Below, in pieces: positions 1-6,768 of a DNA stretch of 7,961 nt; position 1 is the first letter of the stretch, and the number at the start of each line of letters is the position of its first letter. Both the position numbers and the translations under genes were made by a program. The notes beneath the pieces were generated by a model that was not told the origin of the DNA, ran no database searches, and was given only the letters and a program-made list of their open reading frames with translations. Origin of the DNA: JBECKQ01 sp040235375 (GTDB taxonomy: Bacteria > Planctomycetota > Phycisphaerae > UBA1845). The stretch lies in contig JBECKQ010000265.1 of NCBI GenBank assembly GCA_040235375.1, forward strand, positions 1 through 7,961. The letters are read 5' to 3'.

Positions 1-1787
1 GCGCCGCCGGCGGCGCTCTTGCGCCTTGGCTGCTTCATGTTCACACCGGCCTTGCGCAGGCGGTTGATGAGCCCGCGGCCTTCCGGCGACGCGAAGAACG
101 AGTGGACGCTGTCGGCCAGCTCCGGGCCGATGCCCTCGACGGCGAGCAGGTCGTCAACGCTCGCGCTCAAGAGGCTGTCGATGTCGCCGAAATGTTCGGC
201 GAGCAGCTCGCCCGTCGTGCCACCGACGTGGCGAATGTTGAGCGCCGCCAGCACCTTGGCGAGCGGTTTTTCCTTGCTCTTCTCGATCGCCTCCAGAAGA
301 TTGTCAACGCTTTTCTCGCCCATGCGCTCGAGGGCGATGAGCTCGTCGCGCTTCTCGTGAAGGTGGTACAAATCGGCGCAGTCTTTCGCGAAGTCCTTCT
401 CGACGATCTGCTCGACGAGGGCCTCGCCGGCGCCTTCGATGTCCATCTGGTCGCGGCCGCAATAATAGAGCAGGCGCTCCTTGCGCTGGGCGACGCACTG
501 GGGGTTGATGCAGCGCAGGTACACGCCGCCCTCGTCCTTGACCACGCGATGCCCGCAGACCGGGCACTTCGTCGGCCGCTCGACTTTCTTCGCGTTCTTC
601 GGCCGCTTCTCGACGACGACGCGGATCACCTGCGGGATGATCTCGCCGGCCTTCTCGACGACGACCGTGTCGCCGACGTGCAGGTCAAGCCGATCGACCT
701 GGTCGAAATTGTGCAGCGACGCGTGACGCACGGTGGTGCCGGAAAGCTGCATGGGATCCATGATGGCCCGCGGCGTGATGGTGCCCAGCTTGCCGACCTG
801 GAAGTCGACCTCACGCACGATGCTCTCCGCCTGCTCGGCGGCGAACTTGTAGGCGATGCACCAGCGCGGGTACTTGCTGGTCGCGCCGAGGGCGTCGCGC
901 TGGGCGAGCGAATCGACCTTGATGACCAGCCCGTCGATCTCGTAGGCGAGGTCGAGCCGCCTGGTCATCCACTCGTGGCACTGGCGGACGACGCCGTCGA
1001 TATCCTTGACGATCGTCCAGCCGGGGTTCACCGCGATGCCCCAGTGCTCGAACGATTCGTAGAGTTTGGCGGTCGAGTCCGCCTTCAGCGGCTCGATGCG
1101 GCCGAAGCCGTGGGCGATGAATTGCAGGTTGCGCTCGGCGACTTTTCGGGGATCGAGCTGCTTGAGCGTGCCGGCCGTGGCGTTGCGCGGGTTGGCGAAG
1201 GTCTGCTCGCCGGCCTCGACGCGCTTCTCGTTGAACTGGTGGAAATCGGCCTTGGGCCAGTAGACCTCGCCGCGCAGGTCGAGCAGGTCGGGCAGGTTCC
1301 GCCCGGTGAGCTTCAGCGGTACCGAGCGGATCGTGCGGGCGTTCTGCGTGACGTCGTCGCCGGTGACGCCGTCGCCGCGCGTGGCCGCCTGCACCAGCGT
1401 GCCGCGCTCATAGGTGAGCGAGACGGCCACGCCGTCGATCTTGGGATCGAGCACGTAGCGGTAGTCCTCGCCGCCGAGCCCCTTGCGGACGCGCTGGTCG
1501 AACTCGCGAAGCTGGGCCTCGTCATAGGTGTTGTCGATGCTGAGCATCGGGACGGCGTGGGCGACGTTGGTGAACCCTTCGAGCGGCTCGCCGCCGACGC
1601 GCTGCGTGGGCGAGTCGGGCGTGATCAGCTCCGGATTGTCGGCCTCGAGCTTCTCGAGGCGCTCGACGAGCCGGTCGTATTCGCGGTCGGATATTTCGGG
1701 CTGAGCTTCGACGTAGTAGAGACGATCGTGGCGGCGGATTTCGTCGCGCAGCGATTCGATCTCGTCTTGTGCCGATCTACCCCGCAT
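1..1787 (-). CDS. ligA: NAD-dependent DNA ligase LigA (3' end cut off by window edge)
   Basis: LigA seals nicks in duplex DNA during replication and repair, using NAD+ to form a ligase-AMP intermediate. The frame gives 595 residues and is still open at base 1. An N-terminal NAD-binding part (HDRLYYVEAQPEISDREYD, about 20-38) precedes the adenylation domain. The catalytic lysine is K116 in KIDG. RGDG (137-140), RGEV (172-175), NPRNATAG (199-206), EIDGLVIK (283-290, D285 and K290) and YKF (K314) follow; most lie within one residue of E. coli LigA numbering as I recall it. An OB-fold (about 325-400, VGKLGTITP) is followed by a zinc finger (C408, C411, C426, C431) and helix-hairpin-helix repeats (about 440-575). 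The BRCT domain would begin just outside the window. The ATG at 1787 is the first possible start, because an in-frame TGA lies two codons upstream. Residues 1-3 and part of the fourth codon lie inside the inverted repeat of the 1777-1958 element. Identification is very secure. Confidence 0.97.
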   Translation of the reverse strand, partial: MRGRSAQDEIESLRDEIRRHDRLYYVEAQPEISDREYDRLVERLEKLEADNPELITPDSPTQRVGGEPLEGFTNVAHAVPMLSIDNTYDEAQLREFDQRVRKGLGGEDYRYVLDPKIDGVAVSLTYERGTLVQAATRGDGVTGDDVTQNARTIRSVPLKLTGRNLPDLLDLRGEVYWPKADFHQFNEKRVEAGEQTFANPRNATAGTLKQLDPRKVAERNLQFIAHGFGRIEPLKADSTAKLYESFEHWGIAVNPGWTIVKDIDGVVRQCHEWMTRRLDLAYEIDGLVIKVDSLAQRDALGATSKYPRWCIAYKFAAEQAESIVREVDFQVGKLGTITPRAIMDPMQLSGTTVRHASLHNFDQVDRLDLHVGDTVVVEKAGEIIPQVIRVVVEKRPKNAKKVERPTKCPVCGHRVVKDEGGVYLRCINPQCVAQRKERLLYYCGRDQMDIEGAGEALVEQIVEKDFAKDCADLYHLHEKRDELIALERMGEKSVDNLLEAIEKSKEKPLAKVLAALNIRHVGGTTGELLAEHFGDIDSLLSASVDDLLAVEGIGPELADSVHSFFASPEGRGLINRLRKAGVNMKQPRRKSAAGG

Positions 1788-1801
1788 TATTCACCAGCTT
1801 C
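1777..1801. repeat. Left inverted terminal repeat of the MITE-like element
   Basis: This 25-base arm matches the reverse complement of 1934-1958 with three mismatches. It contains the ligA start codon (complement of 1785-1787) and the TAA stop of the 39-codon frame (complement of 1787-1789). Bases shared with ligA are 1777-1787. Confidence 0.6.
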
Positions 1802-1906
1802 TACTGCGTCGCCGCAAGTGCCGGCGTCTGCTGCGTTGTGCTCGGTCGGCCTCCTCGACGACCTGTTCAAGGTCGCCTCCGGGGGCCTCGGTCGCACGCC
1901 TTGCAT
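1787..1906 (-). CDS. Possible 39-residue upstream ORF coupled to ligA
   Basis: An ATG at 1906 opens 39 codons rich in Arg, Pro, Ala and Glu. They begin MQGVRPRPPEATLNR and end DAVEAGE. The stop TAA overlaps the ligA ATG by one base (TAATG), an arrangement that allows termination-reinitiation. A strong Shine-Dalgarno AAGGAG (complement of 1913-1918) lies six bases before the ATG, whereas ligA itself has only a weak GGTGA. Against a real protein: the codons include four AGG and several A- or T-ending codons unlike the neighbouring genes, no domain is recognisable, and the frame lies wholly inside the palindromic element. It may act only as a ribosome-loading leader for ligA, or may be chance. 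Confidence 0.22.
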   Translation of the reverse strand: MQGVRPRPPEATLNRSSRRPTEHNAADAGTCGDAVEAGE

Positions 1907-1912
1907 CCACCG

Positions 1913-1918
1913 CTCCTT
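1913..1918 (-). promoter_or_regulatory. Strong Shine-Dalgarno sequence upstream of the 39-codon frame
   Basis: The minus strand reads AAGGAG, followed by six bases and then ATG (1906). It is the best ribosome-binding site in the ligA upstream region and lies within the MITE-like element. If used, ribosomes would reach ligA by coupling through the TAATG overlap. Confidence 0.4.
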
Positions 1919-1933
1919 ACGCCGACTCGCGAC

Positions 1934-1958
1934 GAACCCGGTGAATAACGCGGGGTAG
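1934..1958. repeat. Right inverted terminal repeat of the MITE-like element
   Basis: This is the partner of 1777-1801. Its outer 19 bases (GGTGAATAACGCGGGGTAG on the plus strand) differ at one position from the sequence around the ligA start read on the minus strand. It ends three bases before the stop codon of the lipoprotein gene. Confidence 0.6.
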
Positions 1959-1961
1959 GCG

Positions 1962-3299
1962 TCATGGGGCGGTCAGGTACTTCGATTGCAGACAGGCCAT
2001 CAAACCGAAGGTGATATCACCCTTGGTCAGGTCGAAGATTTCCGAGCGCGTGAAGCCGTCGCCGTTCCAGCGATACTCGCAGAGCTTGCCCTGGTCGTCA
2101 CCGGCGGCGTAGATTTCCGGCGTGCCGTCGCCGTCGAAATCACCGAGGGCGGCGGCGTGCTCATAGCCGCTGGAGTTGTCGTCGATGACCTGCGGCTTCC
2201 ACGTGTCACCGTCATGCGTGATCACCCAGATGCCGGATTTGAAGGCAGAAGCGACGAGCTCCTGCTTGCCGTCGGCGTTCACGTCGCCGCACAGAAGGAA
2301 GCGACACTGCTTGTCGGGGAGCCTGGCGATCAGCTTGCTTTCGTGCGTTCCGTTCTCGAAGCGAACCTGGTCGATTTCCACCTCATCTCCGCCGACGGCC
2401 GCCGGTGCCGTGTTCAACTCGGCTTCCAGCACGGTGTACAACTGCGGTGTCCCGGCGCCGATCACGTCGGCGAGGAGGATTTCCTTGAAGTGGCGGTCGT
2501 CGGATTCGGCAATCGTCTCTTTCGTGAATTCCTTTCCGTCGTAGCGATACATGACCACGCGGCCCGGCTGCGGCGACCCGTCAACGCGATTGGGGGCGCT
2601 GGGCGTGGCGAAGATTTCATTGTGCCCGTCGCCATCGACGTCGCCGATCTCGACCTCGTGCACGAAGGTGTCCGGATTCTCGTCGATCCGGTGCGGCGTC
2701 CAGCCATCGGCGGTCTTCTCGAGCACGACGACGACGCCCTGATCATGCGTGACGATGACGATCTCCGGCGTCGCGTCGCCCATTACGTCGCCGACCTCGA
2801 CGTCGCGGAAGCGATTCCACGTGCCGCCGAACGTCGCTTCCCACAAAAGCGTACCTTTCCAGCCGGTGTCCGTGTGATGCCAGAGCTTGAGCGTGGCGGG
2901 CTTGGGCTCCCGCTCGGCGCCGATGGTGAGTATTCCGGGCTTGCCGCCGGGGGGATCGAAGGGCATGGCCTTGTGGAAGACGTTGGCGTCGGGGTCTTCG
3001 ATGACGCGCGGTGTCCACTGGCCGCCGTTGTAGTAGAGGAACGTGAGCTTGGCCGGGCCCGGCGCCAAGCGGGTCTTGGCGCTGCCCGGCACCAGCTTTT
3101 TCACAAACTGCGCTTGTGAAAGCAGCAGGGCGGCGTCGTGCGTGGGCTCGGGTTGCGGACTGGCTTCTGCCTTGGCGGCGGGCGTGGCCGCGGCTGCTCC
3201 GTCGGTCTTCGGCTCCTCGCGCTCGCAGCCGGCCACGATCGTCAGGCAGGCGAGCAGTGCGCCCAGCAGTGTGAAATGCGCTGCGATTCGGTTGATCAT
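1962..3299 (-). CDS. FG-GAP/VCBS-repeat lipoprotein
   Basis: The product is 445 residues from the ATG at 3299. It starts with a lipoprotein signal peptide: MINR, a hydrophobic run, then a lipobox VAGC with the lipidated cysteine at C25. An Ala/Pro/Glu-rich linker (about 26-55) should tether the rest at an envelope membrane. Five FG-GAP-like repeats follow, at about 166-188 (DVEVGDVMGD), 216-231 (EIGDVDGDGHNEIF), 272-290 (LADVIGAGTPQL), 334-351 (LCGDVNADGKQEL) and 383-399 (LGDFDGDGTPEIY). Repeats two and five keep the full D-x-D-G-D-G calcium loop and the others are degenerate. Such repeats usually build a beta-propeller, but five visible blades may be incomplete. No catalytic domain is seen, so ligand and role are unknown. 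An upstream in-frame ATG at 3524 would bury the signal peptide, so 3299 is preferred; the ribosome site there is weak (GGAA, distant). The final TGA lies three bases from the palindromic element. Confidence 0.88.
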   Translation of the reverse strand: MINRIAAHFTLLGALLACLTIVAGCEREEPKTDGAAAATPAAKAEASPQPEPTHDAALLLSQAQFVKKLVPGSAKTRLAPGPAKLTFLYYNGGQWTPRVIEDPDANVFHKAMPFDPPGGKPGILTIGAEREPKPATLKLWHHTDTGWKGTLLWEATFGGTWNRFRDVEVGDVMGDATPEIVIVTHDQGVVVVLEKTADGWTPHRIDENPDTFVHEVEIGDVDGDGHNEIFATPSAPNRVDGSPQPGRVVMYRYDGKEFTKETIAESDDRHFKEILLADVIGAGTPQLYTVLEAELNTAPAAVGGDEVEIDQVRFENGTHESKLIARLPDKQCRFLLCGDVNADGKQELVASAFKSGIWVITHDGDTWKPQVIDDNSSGYEHAAALGDFDGDGTPEIYAAGDDQGKLCEYRWNGDGFTRSEIFDLTKGDITFGLMACLQSKYLTAP

Positions 3300-3497
3300 G
3301 GCGGCAAGTTTCCGGGAAACGACCGGCCGGGGCAAGCAGGCCGGCTGCCGACCGGCGGGGCCGGCTGAAAGAGGGCCGAGCAGCCGGGTCCGCGGCGGCA
3401 TTGCGCACATTCGCCGGGGTCTGCAAGATCGGTTAAAGTGCCCCGCCACGGCGGAAGAAAAACGACTGAAAACGAGGCTGGCAGAGGCGGTAGGGGC
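3300..3497. other. Divergent intergenic region, lipoprotein gene / ccsBA
   Basis: This spacer should hold promoters for both divergent genes. No strong sigma-70 promoter stands out. The best weak candidate on the plus strand is TTCGCC (3410-3415), 17 bases, then TTAAAG (3433-3438), which would favour the GTG start at 3498. An imperfect direct duplication is visible: CGACCGGCCGGGGC at 3320-3333 and CGACCGGCGGGGC at 3349-3361, each followed within a few bases by CCGGCTG. It could be an operator or simply GC-rich sequence drift. Confidence 0.4.
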
Positions 3498-6428
3498 GTG
3501 ACTCATCAACAACTGAAGGAACAACCGTCAATCGGGCGGCCGGACCCGCTCCGTGCCTTTCTGGACATCATCGGCTCGCTCTGGTTCGCCGCGGTGCTGA
3601 TGCTGCTGCTGATCGTGTCGATGGGCAGCGCGACCGTGTACGAGTCGATGTACGGTACGGAGATGGCCCTGGGGATGTTCTACCAGTCGTGGTGGTTCAT
3701 CGGGCTGCTCTGGCTGCTGGTCGTCAACGTCATCGTATCCATCATCGTTCGGTACCCGTTCACGCGGCGGAACATTGGATTTCTGCTGACGCACCTCGGC
3801 ATCGTGCTGACGCTGGCGGGGGCGGAGGTCACCTACCTGTGGGGGATCGACGGCCGCATGGGCTTTGCCGAGGGCGAGACGGTCGATCGCTTCCGCGTTC
3901 CGGTCGAGACGCTCACGCTCGTCGATACGCGAAACAAGGCGTGGGCGCGCGAGGATCTGAATCAGTATGGGCTACGAGGCGTTCAGCCCGTCAACAATCC
4001 GGCGGTTTCGCTGCAAGTCGATTCCTTCCGCGTGAACATCGAACGCTATCTGCCCGACGCCCGCTGGGTGCAGGAAACCAACGCCGAGGGCCAGACGCAA
4101 TGGACGGTGGAGGAAGTCAGCCCGCCCCGCGAAACACGAACGCCGATGCTGCTGGTCCACTGGAGCGGCGGTGCGGACAGCGGCGAGCTGTGGGTGCAGA
4201 AGTTCCGCCGCGTCATGGTGCCGGAGGCCAGCGGGCCCTACATGCTGACCTACAGCGACAAGGAACTGTCGCTCGGTTTCCGAATGAAGCTCGATCAATT
4301 CCACGTCGGCACGTATCCGGGCACCGGACGACCGCGGTCGTTCGAGAGCCGCGTCACAATCATCGATCCACAGAGCGGCGGAACCGAGCAGCGGCTGATC
4401 AGCATGAACAACCCGACCACGTATGGCGGCTACACGTTCTACCAGGCGAGCTACCAGATGGGCGGCGGCCAGCGCGTCAGCTACCTGAGCGTCTCGCGCG
4501 ATCCGGGGCAGGCGCCCGTGTACGCCGGTTACTTCGTCACGCTGGCGGGCATGATCATCGTGCTGCTGACGCGCATTTCCGACCACCGGCGAGCGGTGCG
4601 GGTCGTCGCGCCGGCGATCGACGTGCGCAAGACGGTCACCCGGACGCTGCCGTTGGTGCTCGTCGGCCTGCTGGCGAAGTCGGCCTCGGCCCAGGCGACG
4701 CTGCCGGTCAATCTGAACATGAACGACATCCGCGGCCTCGTCGTGCAGTACGACGGCCGGTGGGCGCCGCTGGATACGGTCGCGCGGGAAACCGTCCGGA
4801 AGGTGACGGGCGAGGAGTTCTTCGAAGACCATGACCCCGTCGAATTGCTGCTCGCCTGGACGTTCAACCCGAACCAGTGGATGCACGAACCGCTGATCGA
4901 CATCGGCAACGCCGAGCTTCGCCACGAACTGGATCTGCCCGCTGAGAAGGAACAGTTCTCCTATGACGAACTCGCCCGCGACCCGCGGCTGCGCGAAATC
5001 CACCGCCAGGCGCTGAACCTGCCGCCGGGACAGAAGCCCGATCCCCTGCAATCGAAAGCCGGCGACATATTCGAGCAACTCATAACGCTCGATAGCGCCT
5101 TCACCAACGACCTGATCCGGCCGATCCCGAACCCGACCGATGCGAACGGGGCGTGGTCGACCATCGACATGACGGCGAAGCCGGCGGCCGATGACCTGGC
5201 GGCCGTACAGGAGGCCTGGCGGGCGTTGGGAAAGGCGTTCCTCACTGACGATGAACCGGCGTTCGCCAAAGCCTCGGCGCAGCTCGAGCAGGCATTGGCG
5301 GCGCTGCCCGCGGCCTACCGGCCGCCGACGAAGCTGATCAAGACCGAGCTTCGATACAACGCGCTGCGGCCCTTTCACCGGGCGTGGATGGTGATGATCG
5401 CGGGCGCCGTGCTGGCGGCGCTGGCGCTGATCGCCAGGCGGAACTGGATCGAGTGGCTGGCGATCATCGTGATGATCGCGGGCTTTGCGATACTGACGTA
5501 CGGGCTCTATCTGCGGTGGCAGATCGCCGGCCGGATTCCGGCCTCGAACATGTTCGAGTCGCTGCTGTTTCTGAGCTGGGGCATGGGCGCGTTCGCGATC
5601 CTGTCCATGCTCGTTCTAAGCGATCGGGTCGTGCCGCTGACAGCTTCGGCAATGGGCGCATTGGCGCTGGTGCTGGCCGCGGAATTGCTCGATCCGTTCA
5701 TTCATCCGGTCGTGCCCGTGCTGCGCGACACGATCTGGATGTCGATTCACGTGCCGATCATCATGGTATCGTACTCGGTGCTCGCCCTGGCCGTGCTGAT
5801 CGCGCACGTACAACTCGTGGCCATGGCGGCGGCGCCGGGGCGGCGGACGATTGCCGAGGCAATCGACCGCCTGCACTACTGGTACGTGCACGTCGGCGCG
5901 ATCATGCTGCTGCTGGGGATCATCACCGGCAGCATGTGGGCGGCGTCCTCGTGGGGGCGGTATTGGGGCTGGGATCCGAAGGAGGTCTGGTCGCTGGTGG
6001 CCTTCCTCGGCTACCTGACGATCCTGCACGTGCGGATCGATCGCCAGCAGGTGCCGCTGTGGGCGTACGTGGTGGCGGCGCTGCTCGGCGGCGGCGTGTT
6101 CGTGATCGTGGCGCCGATGCTGGGGCAGATGACGCCGAACCGCATGGTCGCTTTCGGCGCCATCGGCGTGGCGATGATTGTCTTCGTGCTGGGCCGCGGG
6201 CGGTTCGCCACGGCGGTCAAGAGCATCGTCGCGTTCTGGCTGATCGTGATGACCTACCTGGGCGTCAACTACGTGCTGGGCATCGGCCTGCACAGCTACG
6301 GCTTCGGCACGGGCGCCGTGGCCTGGAAGATGATGGAGGTCGGCGGGATCGACCTGGCGTTCGTGGCTGCGTGTGCGGCGATCTACTACCTGCGGCGCTA
6401 CGCTGTGGCACGGGCATCTTGCCCGTGA
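3498..6428 (+). CDS. ccsBA: ResB-CcsA fusion, system II cytochrome c biogenesis (heme exporter/ligation)
   Basis: This membrane protein carries heme across the inner membrane and attaches it to CXXCH motifs of exported apocytochromes c. The product is 976 residues from the GTG at 3498, preceded by GGTAGGGG; an in-frame GTG at 3438 would add 20 residues without a good ribosome site. The ResB half has helices at about 26-42, 64-84, 93-113 and 341-359 around a periplasmic domain (115-340, including NNPTTYGGYTFYQASYQ). A signal-peptide-like segment (about 377-400, ending SASAQA) leads into a second soluble domain (400-620, DGRWAPLDTVARETVRKVTG). The CcsA half (about 628-970) is polytopic and carries the WWD motif WGRYWGWDPKEVW (819-831). 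Candidate heme-handling histidines are H99 (LLTHLG), H751 (SIHVP), H844 (ILHVRI) and H932 (GLHSYG). H844 to H932 is about 88 residues, longer than usual, with two extra predicted helices between. The last residues and stop come from the repeat at 6404-6455. Identity is secure; exact helix limits are estimates. Confidence 0.94.
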   Translation: MTHQQLKEQPSIGRPDPLRAFLDIIGSLWFAAVLMLLLIVSMGSATVYESMYGTEMALGMFYQSWWFIGLLWLLVVNVIVSIIVRYPFTRRNIGFLLTHLGIVLTLAGAEVTYLWGIDGRMGFAEGETVDRFRVPVETLTLVDTRNKAWAREDLNQYGLRGVQPVNNPAVSLQVDSFRVNIERYLPDARWVQETNAEGQTQWTVEEVSPPRETRTPMLLVHWSGGADSGELWVQKFRRVMVPEASGPYMLTYSDKELSLGFRMKLDQFHVGTYPGTGRPRSFESRVTIIDPQSGGTEQRLISMNNPTTYGGYTFYQASYQMGGGQRVSYLSVSRDPGQAPVYAGYFVTLAGMIIVLLTRISDHRRAVRVVAPAIDVRKTVTRTLPLVLVGLLAKSASAQATLPVNLNMNDIRGLVVQYDGRWAPLDTVARETVRKVTGEEFFEDHDPVELLLAWTFNPNQWMHEPLIDIGNAELRHELDLPAEKEQFSYDELARDPRLREIHRQALNLPPGQKPDPLQSKAGDIFEQLITLDSAFTNDLIRPIPNPTDANGAWSTIDMTAKPAADDLAAVQEAWRALGKAFLTDDEPAFAKASAQLEQALAALPAAYRPPTKLIKTELRYNALRPFHRAWMVMIAGAVLAALALIARRNWIEWLAIIVMIAGFAILTYGLYLRWQIAGRIPASNMFESLLFLSWGMGAFAILSMLVLSDRVVPLTASAMGALALVLAAELLDPFIHPVVPVLRDTIWMSIHVPIIMVSYSVLALAVLIAHVQLVAMAAAPGRRTIAEAIDRLHYWYVHVGAIMLLLGIITGSMWAASSWGRYWGWDPKEVWSLVAFLGYLTILHVRIDRQQVPLWAYVVAALLGGGVFVIVAPMLGQMTPNRMVAFGAIGVAMIVFVLGRGRFATAVKSIVAFWLIVMTYLGVNYVLGIGLHSYGFGTGAVAWKMMEVGGIDLAFVAACAAIYYLRRYAVARASCP

Positions 6429-6455
6429 ATCATGGGCTGGTAAGCCCATGCCACA
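6404..6455. repeat. REP-like double-hairpin repeat overlapping the 3' end of ccsBA
   Basis: Two hairpins stand side by side: CACGGGCA/TGCCCGTG with loop TCT (6409-6427) and CATGGGCT/AGCCCATG with loop GGTA (6431-6450). An outer stem TGTGGCA/TGCCACA (6404-6410 with 6449-6455) can close both, sharing two bases with each hairpin, to make a three-way junction. I recall very similar sequences scattered in planctomycete genomes, where their translation gives the peptide GTGILPV in doubtful proteins; one frame here reads GTGILPVNHG. The unit supplies the ccsBA stop codon (6426-6428) and most of its last codons. A third TGCCACA occurs at 6500-6506, so the repeat may be part of a longer composite unit. 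With no T-run after it, it is not a standard terminator, though it could block transcription or protect the mRNA end. Confidence 0.8.
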
Positions 6456-6497
6456 AACGCCGCCTGGCAACGCATTGCTTCGCTCGCTGCACGAGAC

Positions 6498-6517
6498 AGT
6501 GCCACACATGTGACACT
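6498..6517. repeat. 20-bp imperfect palindrome
   Basis: AGTGCCACACATGTGACACT is symmetric at all positions except one pair and the central two bases. The centre is too tight for a good RNA hairpin, so it is either a protein-binding-type symmetric site or the end of a longer repeat unit that starts at 6404 (TGCCACA recurs at 6449 and 6500). No gene start is nearby to regulate. Confidence 0.4.
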
Positions 6518-6630
6518 TCACGGGCGGCAGAGCGCCGGAAAGATGGCACAGGATCGGTCCAAATGACTGTGCGCAATGCCGCGCCGGCTATCCATATTCG
6601 TGCGTAGATGCCCTTCGGGGCGCTGGCAAT

Positions 6631-6659
6631 CCGGTCCGAGCCGCGACCGTCAGGGAGCG
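6631..6659 (+). repeat. 29-bp dispersed repeat, copy 1 (inverted pair)
   Basis: The unit begins CCGGTCCGAGCCGCGACCG and ends CAGGGAGCG. Its reverse complement occurs at 6769-6797 with two mismatches. I recall GCCGCGACCGT-AGGGAGCGG-type sequences as widespread intergenic repeats in planctomycetes and some other bacteria, recognisable in false proteins as DGRGSD or SRDREGA. The two copies here read as both of those peptides on the minus strand. Confidence 0.75.
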
Positions 6660-6768
6660 CATACAATGTAGACCCCACGCTGAGCAAACATCCTCGCACC
6701 CTACTCCGTGAAGAACGCCAGAAGTCACCGTGAATGATTGACGCCCAAGGACAGGTTGTCGCCTCCTC

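Larger units (their letters stand above)
1777..1958. mobile_element. MITE-like palindromic element between ligA and the lipoprotein gene
   Basis: The ends are inverted repeats: 1777-1801 pairs with 1934-1958 at 22 of 25 positions, and the outer 19 (CTACCCCGCATTATTCACC on the plus strand) differ at only one base. Weaker symmetry continues inward: 1808-1818 (GTCGCCGCAAG) matches the complement of 1916-1926 at 9 of 11. A perfect 6-bp stem, CGACCT/AGGTCG with a 5-base loop (1859-1875), sits at the exact centre. The whole 182 bp could therefore fold into one long imperfect hairpin. A TA dinucleotide lies near each end (1778-1779 and 1956-1957). This would fit TA-target insertion of the IS630/mariner kind, but TA is too short to prove it. 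No transposase is encoded, so movement would have to be in trans. The element occupies almost exactly the gap between two genes and includes the ligA start codon. Its mobile nature is inferred from structure alone. Confidence 0.55.

Noticed and set aside
1859..1875. CGACCT-GTTCA-AGGTCG hairpin as a terminator of the lipoprotein gene
   Set aside because: The stem is short and has no T-run after it on either strand. It is better explained as the centre of the palindromic element.
102..1958. 618-codon open frame on the plus strand
   Set aside because: It lies antisense to ligA, whose protein is unmistakable on the minus strand with all adenylation motifs. The plus-strand product has no recognisable domain and is a shadow of GC-rich codon structure.
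1867..1965. 32-codon minus-strand frame starting at an ATGA overlap with the lipoprotein stop
   Set aside because: It is very short, has no recognisable content, overlaps the better-supported 39-codon frame and crosses the inverted repeat of the element; the ATGA overlap is probably chance.
1986..3119. 377-codon plus-strand frame
   Set aside because: It is antisense to the lipoprotein gene, which has a clear lipobox and FG-GAP repeats; the antisense product resembles nothing.
3300..3524. N-terminal extension of the lipoprotein gene to an ATG at 3524
   Set aside because: It would add 75 residues before a perfect lipoprotein signal peptide and overlap the start of ccsBA. The ATG at 3299 explains the sequence better.
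3972..5378. 468-codon minus-strand frame
   Set aside because: It is antisense to the ccsBA fusion. The Arg/Gln/Asp/Val-rich product is typical of a shadow frame.
6610..6621. GCCC-TTCG-GGGC hairpin as a terminator
   Set aside because: A stable tetraloop, but with only a 4-bp stem, no T-run and no gene end within 150 bp upstream.
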